NCBI GenBank assembly: GCA_030042955.1
Contig: JASHYQ010000131.1
Span: 1-5,207, forward strand
Origin: Thermoplasmata archaeon
GTDB taxonomy: Archaea; Thermoplasmatota; Thermoplasmata; Lutacidiplasmatales; UBA184
Length of the DNA stretch: 5,207 nucleotides
Direction: 5' to 3'
Numbering within the stretch: position 1 is the first letter of the stretch; each line of letters starts with the position of its first letter. Below are positions 1-5,155 of the stretch, piece after piece. The position numbers were made by a program, and so were the translations under genes. The notes under the pieces are model-generated. The model was not told where the DNA came from, searched no databases, and worked only from the letters and a program-made list of their open reading frames with translations.

Positions 1-1
1 G

Positions 2-493
2 TGGGGCTCTGGAATCGGGATGGACGGCAGCAGCGCGACGATCGAGTACAATTCGATTAGCCAATTCCACTGCGTGCCCGCGGAGGCGGCGCCGGAAACG
101 TGTGGTCCGGACTGGGCGTACCAAGCTCAGGGACTTGGGATTTGGGACGTCGCTGATGCAGGTTTGGGAACCACGATCGCGAACAACCTGATTTCCAACA
201 ACGACATCGGGCTAATGATCCAGTACGGCTGCCCCGGTTGTGTCGAGAATCACAACGTTTTCGTGAACAACCAATACTACGGGCTGGCGGGGAGCGACGG
301 GGCCTACACCTTCTCCCACGACACAGTGATTGGTGGGGAATATGGGGTCGCGTATATTGCGTATAGCGCCAACACGACGGTGACCCTCTCCCACGTCGCG
401 ATCATCAGCCCGTCCGTCGCCCCGTTCTACTACGAGAACGACTGCCTCACTCTCTGGGGGTACTCCTGTACCGATACGATTGTAGGGAGCTAG
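2..493 (+). CDS. C-terminal part of a secreted-type right-handed parallel beta-helix protein (5' end outside window)
   Basis: The reading frame is open from the first complete codon at base 2 to the TAG at 491-493, so the true start lies before the window; the ATG at base 20 is probably internal. The protein is rich in Gly, Asn, Ser, Thr and short beta-prone stretches with recurring Asn-rich turns (for example IANNLISNNDIG and VENHNVFVNN). This is the look of pectate-lyase-like beta-helix coils (PbH1 repeats), in which each coil is roughly 20-25 residues. Counting from the Met at base 20, six cysteines fall in three close pairs (18/28, 71/74 and 142/150), which suggests disulfides in an extracellular domain. 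No C-terminal membrane anchor or sorting signal is visible; the chain ends CTDTIVGS. Such proteins act as surface or secreted carbohydrate-binding or carbohydrate-cleaving proteins, but no catalytic residues can be assigned from this fragment. The fold is fairly sure and the function is unknown. Confidence 0.72.
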   Translation, partial: WGSGIGMDGSSATIEYNSISQFHCVPAEAAPETCGPDWAYQAQGLGIWDVADAGLGTTIANNLISNNDIGLMIQYGCPGCVENHNVFVNNQYYGLAGSDGAYTFSHDTVIGGEYGVAYIAYSANTTVTLSHVAIISPSVAPFYYENDCLTLWGYSCTDTIVGS

Positions 494-520
494 TCGACTC
501 GACTGTCGCGCGAAGCCCAG

Positions 521-546
521 TTCCGGGGCCTGAGCAGGCCCCGGAA
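521..546 (+). terminator. Strong GC-rich hairpin after the beta-helix gene, probable transcription terminator or 3' end stabiliser
   Basis: TTCCGGGGCCTG (521-532) is followed, after a 2-nt gap, by its exact reverse complement CAGGCCCCGGAA (535-546). This gives a perfect stem of 11 bp with a GAGC loop, starting 27 nt after the beta-helix stop codon. There is no T-run after it, so it does not match a classic bacterial intrinsic terminator. It could stop transcription or protect the mRNA 3' end. Position and perfection of the repeat are seen directly; the role is inferred. Confidence 0.5.
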
Positions 547-770
547 CAAACCTGTTCAATAGGTGGACTGATAGGATAGCCAGACCGAAACGGGCCCCTT
601 CCGCTCGGGCAAGCTCAGCCCCCAGCCGGGGGGAGCCTTTCCCACGCCAAGGGTTTTCCACGCTGAGGTCAGTCCCGACCTTTAGGGTGCAAGGTCGCTT
701 GCATAAGAACCGATGCAACGGTGCAAAGGGGGCACGTTTCGGCACTATCGGTGTGGAGCCGGGCCCGCCG
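547..770. other. Noncoding spacer with small hairpins
   Basis: No believable gene is seen on either strand. On the + strand there are three local inverted repeats: 613-636 (GCTC/GAGC continuing into CCCCC/GGGGG around an AGCC loop, with a 2-nt bulge), 666-681 (AGGTC/GACCT, 6-nt loop) and 688-703 (TGCAAG/CTTGCA, 4-nt loop). The heptamer GGTGCAA occurs twice (686-692 and 720-726). No tRNA, box C/D or known riboswitch signature was recognised. An antisense open frame crosses the region but has no protein-like character. A structured RNA or long untranslated region is possible but unproven. Confidence 0.3.
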
Positions 771-780
771 TAACTTATAT
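771..780 (+). promoter_or_regulatory. Archaeal-type TATA box for the GYD gene
   Basis: The AT-rich decamer TAACTTATAT stands out in a GC-rich surrounding. If it is a TATA box centred near 777, transcription would start about 26 nt downstream, near 803. That leaves a leader of about 30 nt before the ATG at 833, which would include the GAGGTGA element at 805-811. The match and spacing are seen; TBP binding is inferred. Confidence 0.45.
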
Positions 781-804
781 CGGTGGAATAGACTTGTAAG
801 CCCT

Positions 805-832
805 GAGGTGAGGGTTTCGAAAGAACCGTGTT
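805..832 (+). promoter_or_regulatory. Unusually distant Shine-Dalgarno GAGGTGA with an intervening small hairpin
   Basis: GAGGTGA (805-811) is a seven-base match to the archaeal/bacterial ribosome binding consensus GGAGGTGA, but it ends 21 nt before the ATG at 833, much farther than the usual 5-9 nt. In-frame upstream starts are excluded by a TGA at 809-811. Between the two lies GGTT (813-816) and AACC (824-827), a possible 4-bp hairpin with a 7-nt loop that also contains the palindrome TTTCGAAA (815-822). If folded, the effective gap shrinks to about 6 nt. The sequence elements are seen; the folding is an inference from a weak stem. Confidence 0.35.
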
Positions 833-1162
833 ATGCCGCACTACATGCTGCAGTTTTCCTACACCCCGCAATCGTTCGCCGCTCTGTTGCAGAACCCTGA
901 GGACCGAACCGGCGCGGTCGAGGCGCTCGCGAAACAGGCTGGCGGCCGCGTCATTTCGCTCCACTACCACACCGGCGAGTACGACGGAACGATCATCAGT
1001 GAGTTCCCGGACGACGCGTCGGCAAACGCGGTCGTGATGGCGGCCATCGCCAGCGGCACCCTTCGTTCGACGAAATCTACCCGGCTCTACTCGGCGAAGG
1101 AGTTCGTGGAAGCCCTGGGCAAAGCAGGCAAGATCAAGTATCAGCCCCCAGGAAAGAAGTAG
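833..1162 (+). CDS. GYD-domain protein
   Basis: A 109-residue soluble protein covering essentially the whole GYD domain (PF08734), a small alpha/beta ferredoxin-like fold of about 90-105 residues found in many bacteria and archaea with no established biochemical role. It opens with the typical MPHYMLQFSYTPQSFAAL strand-helix start. It continues through GGRVISLHYHTGEYDG (the strand carrying the name-giving motif, here Glu49-Tyr50-Asp51 in place of Gly-Tyr-Asp), then a Pro-Asp-Asp turn and the helix SANAVVMAAIASG. It ends with a strand of the RSTKSTRLYSAKEF type and a short basic tail. No signal peptide or membrane segment is seen. ATG 833 is the only plausible start because the frame is closed just upstream by TGA 809-811. 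It appears monocistronic, with its own TATA box, and its last 22 bp overlap the tail of the opposite-strand GNAT remnant. Family assignment is good; function is unknown. Confidence 0.82.
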   Translation: MPHYMLQFSYTPQSFAALLQNPEDRTGAVEALAKQAGGRVISLHYHTGEYDGTIISEFPDDASANAVVMAAIASGTLRSTKSTRLYSAKEFVEALGKAGKIKYQPPGKK

Positions 1163-1365
1163 ACATCTCCCCAGAGAAGTCCGCGGTTCGCAGAGTCCCC
1201 CTTCTGCTCCGTGGCCTCGCGAGGTTTCTCGGGCACCAGCGCGGCCTCGCGCCCCTCCTTATCGGTCCAGCGACCGGTTCGGATCTGCTCGGCAGCGGAC
1301 GAGCGGAGAAGGTTCTCCATGAACGGGCCGAAGTCGGCTTCATCTATCGGCTTCAATCGGAGCAT
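1141..1365 (-). pseudogene. N-terminal remnant of a GNAT-family N-acetyltransferase
   Basis: From the ATG at 1363-1365 the minus strand reads MLRLKPIDEADFGPFMENLL, followed by AAEQIRTGRWTDKEG. This resembles the first 40 or so residues of a common GNAT subfamily, whose members begin with a hydrophobic-R-R/K-P strand, an acidic turn and helix, and then an E-x-x-R-x-G-x-W segment. After about residue 55 the similarity stops and the frame ends at TGA 1141-1143 after only 74 codons, against about 150-180 in intact relatives. The acetyl-CoA binding motif (R/Q-x-x-G-x-G/A) and the core strands are absent, so it cannot be an active enzyme. The frame is open upstream to an ATG at 1464, and ATG 1410 is preceded by GGAG six bases away, so a slightly longer product starting MAPLPSFEDG is possible. 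Its 3' end overlaps the GYD gene. It is read here as a gene cut off by a deletion or rearrangement. The resemblance is from memory of the family, not from a search. Confidence 0.5.
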
Positions 1366-1527
1366 GTGCCCCCGACGGTGGCCGTCTTCAAACGATGGGA
1401 GGGGGGCCATAAGGAACTCCATGCGGAGGATGGATCCTGCGTTGCACACAGCTGGGAGCCCCAAGCAGCCCGGTGGCCCCGGTTTCAGCGTGAGTGTTGA
1501 GCCCGGGCGCTCGCGCTCGTCGAGTTA

Positions 1528-1547
1528 ACTGCCTAGGTGAGGGCAGT
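1528..1547 (+). promoter_or_regulatory. Inverted repeat just upstream of the esterase TATA box, possible operator
   Basis: ACTGCC (1528-1533) and GGCAGT (1542-1547) are exact inverted repeats separated by 8 nt (TAGGTGAG). They partly overlap the palindrome AGTTAACT (1523-1530). The repeat ends 13 nt before the TATA-like element at 1561, a position where a dimeric regulator could act. Symmetry is seen; regulatory use is inference, and a 6-bp repeat can occur by chance. Confidence 0.28.
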
Positions 1548-1560
1548 CGGACCGGCAACG

Positions 1561-1567
1561 GTATAAC
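1561..1567 (+). promoter_or_regulatory. TATA box for leaderless transcription of the esterase
   Basis: GTATAAC is the only AT-rich patch close before the esterase and is centred about 27 nt upstream of the GTG at 1591. In archaea transcription begins about 25-28 nt after the TATA centre, so the mRNA would start at or next to the GTG itself. No Shine-Dalgarno is present between the box and the GTG, which supports a leaderless message. Confidence 0.5.
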
Positions 1568-1590
1568 TCGAGGTCCTCCCTCCTACGCCC

Positions 1591-2853
1591 GTGGAACCCT
1601 TGGAGAGCCACCGGCTTCGATTGTTCCGGCGAGCGGCGGTAGGTGGGAAGAAGGATGCTCTCGACCGGGACTGGAACAGGCTGGTCCAATCCGGCGCTCC
1701 GATAGTCGAACGAGTACCCAAGGCCCCCGAGAGTCTCCTGGTGAGCTTCGTCTGGCGGCCGACTCGGGCACTACGGACAGCTTTCCTCTACACCCCGGTT
1801 GCCCACGCCGCGGCGTCTGGGGATCTATGGGGAGTTGCCCCAATGCGACCGCTCGTTCCCGGAAGGGTCTGGTACCTCTCTCTCCACCTCCCGAGAGGAA
1901 CCCGGGCCTCGTATGCCTTCGCCGCTCGCCCGCCCCCCCAGGCGGACACTACCCCTAAGGCGTGGGCCAGCTACTTCAGGTCGCTCCAGCTGGACCCGTG
2001 CAATCCGAAGACGCTGACGTTCCCCAAAGATCCCGAGGATCCCGAGGATTTTCCGGCGGAGACATCAGTCTTGGAACTCCCCGGCGCTCCCTCCGATCGG
2101 AGGGCGCGGACGAGACCACGGTCTCGATGGATGGTGGAACTGCGCCACATTAGGAGCCAGCTGCTTCGTCGTGACAGGTCCGTCTGGGTTGGCCTACCGG
2201 GCGACCTTGACCCCGCGAGGGTGAGGTACAACCTTCTCATCCTTTTCGACGGATTCACCTACCTCCACGCAATCCCTACCCCCCGGATAGTTGAGAGTCT
2301 CGTCTCGGAGGGTCGAATCGGCCCTACGGTGGTGGTTCTGGTCGGGAACCCCTCCGAGGTACGCAACCAAGAGCTGCTCTGCAGACCCGAGTTCGCTGCC
2401 TTCCTGAAGCAGGAACTCATCCCATCCCTTCGTCGATGGTATGGCTTATCGGTGAGCGCCTCGAGAACCGTAGTCGCCGGGTCGAGCCTTGGCGGGCTGA
2501 TGGCGGCCTACGTGGCACTACGGTATCCCGGTGTCTTCGGCAAGGTCCTTGCCCAGTCCGGTGCGTTCCTGTGGACCCCCGAGGGACCAGGGGCCGAGCC
2601 GGGCTGGCTGATTCGGGAATTCGCCCGGCGCCGAAGGGTCCCACTGGAGTTCTATCTGGACGCTGGCAAGTATGAGTGGAAGGTGTTCCCGCCGACCGGC
2701 GTCTCGCTCCTCGGGAGCGTTCGTCACCTGCGAGATGTCCTCGTGGCGAAAGGGTACCCGGTGAGCTACAACGAGTTCGACGGAGGACACGACTACGCTT
2801 GCTGGCGGGTCACCCTCGCAGACGGCTTGATTCAGCTGCTCGGGACCCGTTGA
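1591..2853 (+). CDS. Fes-type esterase (enterochelin esterase-like alpha/beta hydrolase)
   Basis: A 420-residue serine esterase close in length (about 400) and domain order to enterobactin esterase Fes. Residues about 45-115 form the N-terminal immunoglobulin-like domain (VSFVWRPTRALRTAFLY, then a VWYLSLHLPRGTRASYAF strand pair). Residues about 135-175 are the family linker with LDPCNP and a SVLELPGAP segment. The rest is the esterase domain (PF00756). The nucleophile is Ser299 in AGSSLGG, and the catalytic His is His400 in DGGHDYACWR, nearly the same as the Fes signature around its active His. The acidic partner is probably Asp357 in YLDAGKYEW, where Fes has Glu. No signal peptide is seen, so it is probably cytoplasmic, as Fes is. 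GTG 1591 is chosen because the TATA box lies at leaderless distance. Known Fes enzymes open the trilactone of iron-loaded enterobactin, but no siderophore genes lie nearby, so the substrate here is open and may be another ester. A short acidic tandem DPEDPED (147-153) sits in the linker. Confidence 0.85.
   Translation: MEPLESHRLRLFRRAAVGGKKDALDRDWNRLVQSGAPIVERVPKAPESLLVSFVWRPTRALRTAFLYTPVAHAAASGDLWGVAPMRPLVPGRVWYLSLHLPRGTRASYAFAARPPPQADTTPKAWASYFRSLQLDPCNPKTLTFPKDPEDPEDFPAETSVLELPGAPSDRRARTRPRSRWMVELRHIRSQLLRRDRSVWVGLPGDLDPARVRYNLLILFDGFTYLHAIPTPRIVESLVSEGRIGPTVVVLVGNPSEVRNQELLCRPEFAAFLKQELIPSLRRWYGLSVSASRTVVAGSSLGGLMAAYVALRYPGVFGKVLAQSGAFLWTPEGPGAEPGWLIREFARRRRVPLEFYLDAGKYEWKVFPPTGVSLLGSVRHLRDVLVAKGYPVSYNEFDGGHDYACWRVTLADGLIQLLGTR
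2029..2049 (+). repeat. 9-bp tandem repeat inside the esterase linker
   Basis: GATCCCGAG occurs twice in direct succession (2029-2037, 2038-2046), followed by a third partial GAT. It encodes DPE-DPE-D (residues 147-153) in frame, in the region between the N-terminal domain and the catalytic domain. It is a likely slippage expansion in a loop where length matters little. Confidence 0.6.
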
Positions 2854-2890
2854 TTGCCTTCCTCCGGCGCACGGGTATCGTGGTTGCCCT

Positions 2891-2918
2891 CGGGGTATTA
2901 CCCCGTCTCTCGCGAGAG
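2891..2918. terminator. Two adjacent palindromes between convergent genes, possible bidirectional terminator
   Basis: The 105-bp spacer between the stops of the esterase and the phosphoesterase contains CGGGGTA (2891-2897) and TACCCCG (2899-2905) around a single base, then the perfect 12-bp palindrome CTCTCGCGAGAG (2907-2918). The CCCC at 2901-2904 can alternatively pair with GGGG at 2919-2922 around the second palindrome. Symmetry would work for both strands. There is no strong T-run on either side, so the terminator role is an inference from position. Confidence 0.35.
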
Positions 2919-2958
2919 GGGGACGCGTGTGAACCGGGCCTGGTGAGCGGAGAGATCG

Positions 2959-4512
2959 CTAGCCCTTCCGACCGTGCGCCAGGCCTGGAAAGATCTTCCC
3001 CTGGATTCGCGAGAGGTGGACGCGCGCTTCCCGCCGGCTGAGAGCCTCCACGTCTACGGGTTGGGAACGGTTTTCGACGGAGGCCTCGTGCGCGAGGGCC
3101 TCTCCAACCAGCTCCCTCTCCAGCCGACTCAGAGGGTGGTCCATCTCCTCGAGGGCCCTCCCAAACACGCCGAGAGGCTTGGCCGAAACGGTCGGCCACT
3201 CCTCCGGGGCTCGAGGAGCCGCCCGGCTGAGGAGGGGTGCGATGTCGGGAGCGGTGGCATCCCTCTCAGTCAGAGGCGGTCCGAGGGACCAACGCTCTCG
3301 AAGCGTGCGGATGACCGAGGTATGTCGGAACTCCTGGCGCACGACAGTTCTCGGGTCGACCCAGGCTGAGATCGCGACGGTGGGAACCCGCAACCCGGAA
3401 CGATCGAATTTGAAGCCGAGCTCCTCCCGGGGCAGGCCTGTGGGTGCGGGGACCCCTGGAGGGGGGACGTGGTCGAACGTCCCCCCGTGCTCGTCGAACG
3501 TGACGAGGAGAAGGGTGTTCGCGGAGTTGGACCCATTGGTCGAGGAGGATAGACGGACCGCGTCGTACACGCGCGCAAGGAGGTGCTCGCCCCGCGTCAT
3601 CGCCTCGGGAGGCGGGGCATGAAGCAGTTCTCGTAGTATGGCCGCACCGGGGGGATGCATGTCCGAGTGCGGGACGAACATGTTCGGCTCGATGAACGCA
3701 TAGTCGGGCAGCTTCCCGGTCCGAGCATCCTCATAGAAGTCGAAGATCGTCGAGAAGTGCGTGGCAAAGTAGGGGGCAAGCCTTCGCGCGTGGATGAGGG
3801 CGGTCGCGGGGACGAGTTGCTCCGGGTCGATGTAGACTCTCCACGTGCGGCCTGCGGACTGCAGCCTCTCGAAGATGGTCGGCGCGTCGTTGGTCGCTTC
3901 GAATTTTCCAGGAGGATGGTTCAGGACGTATCCCGAGGACGAGGCAGCGTGCAGGAACGAGCGATTCGGATACGTCTCGGTCGGGACCTCGGAGAACCAG
4001 TGGTCGAAGCAGGCAAACCCCCTCGCGAGACCGCTCAGCACCGGCAGTTGGGCCGGAGTATAGCAGCCCATGATCTCGGCGCACTCGTTGTAGGAAGGCA
4101 GGCGCCCCATCTCGAGACGGAATTCGCTGACGTAGTCGGCGACGAACCCCGTCATGCTCGGTGGGTTTGTCGGAGCCGCGGGACTGTTGTAGGGCGCCTG
4201 CATGTCATCGATCTTGGAGAAGCGATTCGAGGGAGGCAAAACGGTGCCGAACAGTTGGGTGTTCACATGGGGGAGTTCCTCGCCCGGATTCGGGTCCGGG
4301 GTGTCCATGGTGAGGGCCGGGTGGACCGGTACGGTCTGCGAGGGCCCCCCGGTCACGTCGACCGGTAGCGGGTTGGAGAAGCTCCGGCCGGCAACTCCTT
4401 CGAAGGACGGTACTTCGCCGGGTTCGTACAGATACCCTAGCACGTTGTCAAACGACCGATTCTCGAACATGAGCACGACCATGTGGGAGAACTTCGATCC
4501 GCCCTCTGTCAT
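2959..4512 (-). CDS. Phosphoesterase family protein (acid phosphatase / phospholipase C-like), no export signal
   Basis: A 517-residue metal-dependent hydrolase of the phosphoesterase family PF04185, which includes bacterial phosphocholine phospholipases C and the acid phosphatase AcpA. Motifs in order: MVVLMFENRSFDNVLGY (Glu17 and Asn18, metal ligands in the family); FDHWFSEVPTETYPNRSF, where Thr178/Thr180 before PNR lie at the family's Thr/Ser nucleophile; PHSDMHPP (His282, Asp284, His286); and TFDEHGGTFDHVPPP (Asp340, Glu341, with His342 and His348). RHTSVIRTLRERW (396-408) is also typical. The last 75 or so residues are a charged, probably helical tail. Relatives often carry a Tat or Sec signal; here ENRSFDN begins 17 residues from the start. 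The frame upstream is closed by a TAG 36 nt before the ATG with no alternative start, so a cytoplasmic enzyme, or one exported by other means, is implied. The substrate (phospholipid or small phosphomonoester) cannot be told. It is convergent with the esterase and divergent from the membrane-protein gene. Confidence 0.88.
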   Translation of the reverse strand: MTEGGSKFSHMVVLMFENRSFDNVLGYLYEPGEVPSFEGVAGRSFSNPLPVDVTGGPSQTVPVHPALTMDTPDPNPGEELPHVNTQLFGTVLPPSNRFSKIDDMQAPYNSPAAPTNPPSMTGFVADYVSEFRLEMGRLPSYNECAEIMGCYTPAQLPVLSGLARGFACFDHWFSEVPTETYPNRSFLHAASSSGYVLNHPPGKFEATNDAPTIFERLQSAGRTWRVYIDPEQLVPATALIHARRLAPYFATHFSTIFDFYEDARTGKLPDYAFIEPNMFVPHSDMHPPGAAILRELLHAPPPEAMTRGEHLLARVYDAVRLSSSTNGSNSANTLLLVTFDEHGGTFDHVPPPGVPAPTGLPREELGFKFDRSGLRVPTVAISAWVDPRTVVRQEFRHTSVIRTLRERWSLGPPLTERDATAPDIAPLLSRAAPRAPEEWPTVSAKPLGVFGRALEEMDHPLSRLERELVGEALAHEASVENRSQPVDVEALSRREARVHLSRIQGKIFPGLAHGRKG

Positions 4513-4543
4513 TCGCGGTGCCCACCAGGCGTAAGTCGGGGTA

Positions 4544-4551
4544 CGCTATAC
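4544..4551. promoter_or_regulatory. TATA-like element in the divergent spacer
   Basis: CGCTATAC lies in the 105-bp spacer between the phosphoesterase and the membrane-protein gene. Read on the minus strand (GTATAGCG) its centre is about 35 nt before the phosphoesterase ATG at 4512, which would give a leader of about 10 nt. On the plus strand it lies about 70 nt before ATG 4618. Since TATA is self-complementary it could serve either gene. No Shine-Dalgarno precedes either start. The match is weak. Confidence 0.3.
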
Positions 4552-4617
4552 TCTCCACTGCCGGCAGCCGGGCACTGGCGGCGGCGGGGAGCCGGTCCCA
4601 CCGTCGTCCTGATTGCC

Positions 4618-5155
4618 ATGCTGGTGCGCGGACTCCTGGTCGCTGCCTTCTTTCTTGGTGCATGGAGCACCAGCGCCGGCGTGAGCACTATCGTGGTCCT
4701 GGACGCCACGAATTATGCGGTTGAGGATGAAGTCCCCATCCCGGACTGCGCCGTCGGTCTCTGCTCCCTTCGAATGCGATGGTCGACGTTCTGCTTGACC
4801 CCTCTCCTCGGGACGCTTCCCTGGCCACGGCGGTCGGATTGATCACGCTCCATCTCTCGACCCTCTTGGTCGCAGGAGAGCTGGCAGAAGCGGGAGATGG
4901 CCCCCGACCAGCGCAGCCTACTGCCCGCTGATGGACCGAGTGTTCGGAACGTACGGACTCCCTACTGGGGCGTCGCCCGGATGGACAATCCAGCTGGACC
5001 ACACTACCTACGGGGAACTGACGTCCTTCTTCCGGCTCCCCGTTTCTTTGGGGACGGTGCCAGTCGCATCCGTGCTCGGGCTGGCTGTGGCCGTGGTCGC
5101 TCTTTGGCGAACCCGAGAACGGCTGGCCCAATCGTCACAGAATTGCCTGGATTGA
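4618..5155 (+). pseudogene. Small predicted membrane protein disrupted by two -1 frameshifts
   Basis: Three overlapping frames give one coherent protein if two single bases are restored. Frame A (4618 to about 4768) starts MLVRGLLVAAFFLGAW, a membrane segment, and continues through STIVVLDATNYAVEDEVPIP with two Cys. Frame B (about 4769-4900) carries MVDVLLDPSPRDASLATAVG and then LITLHLSTLLVAGEL, a second hydrophobic segment. Frame C (about 4903-5155) reads TSAAYCPLMDRVFGTYG, a stretch with GWTIQLDHTTYGELTSFF, then a third segment VPVASVLGLAVAVVALW followed by Arg-rich RTRERL, and stops at TGA 5153-5155. Adding one C to the CCC at 4766-4768 and one to the CCCCC at 4901-4905 yields about 179 residues with three membrane segments and extracytoplasmic loops holding cysteines. 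The family is not recognised. It may be a true pseudogene, or an intact gene with homopolymer sequencing errors. The start is uncertain; ATG 4483 in the same frame is less likely because it would overlap the phosphoesterase start. Confidence 0.5.

Larger units (their letters stand above)
1366..1590. other. Noncoding spacer upstream of the esterase gene
   Basis: Apart from a possible N-terminal extension of the minus-strand GNAT remnant (to 1410 or 1464), this stretch has no supported gene. It holds the promoter elements of the esterase listed separately. The + strand open frames here (starting at 1211 and 1494) have low-complexity Arg/Ser/Gly/Pro content typical of spurious frames in GC-rich DNA. 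Confidence 0.4.

Noticed and set aside
212..970. 252-codon open frame on the minus strand across the beta-helix gene, the spacer and the GYD start
   Set aside because: It is antisense to two better-supported genes, its composition is Arg/Gly/Val-rich without recognisable domains, and it has no promoter or ribosome binding site. It is best explained as a frame kept open by high GC.
806..1543. Shared nonamer AGGTGAGGG at 806-814 and 1535-1543, upstream of the GYD and esterase genes
   Set aside because: The two copies sit on opposite sides of their TATA boxes (after one, before the other), so a common regulatory role is unlikely; the first copy is explained as a ribosome binding site.
1494..1958. 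154-codon open frame on the plus strand overlapping the start of the esterase
   Set aside because: It is low-complexity in Gly, Arg, Pro and Ser and shares the DNA with the well-supported esterase in another frame.
3655..4368. 237-codon open frame on the plus strand inside the phosphoesterase gene
   Set aside because: It is a mirror frame of the real gene, rich in Arg, Gly and Val, with no family features. The opposite strand carries clear catalytic motifs.
4688..5131. 147-codon minus-strand open frame over the membrane-protein region
   Set aside because: It is low-complexity in Ser, Arg and Pro with no hydrophobic or domain pattern, whereas the plus strand gives membrane segments in each frame piece.
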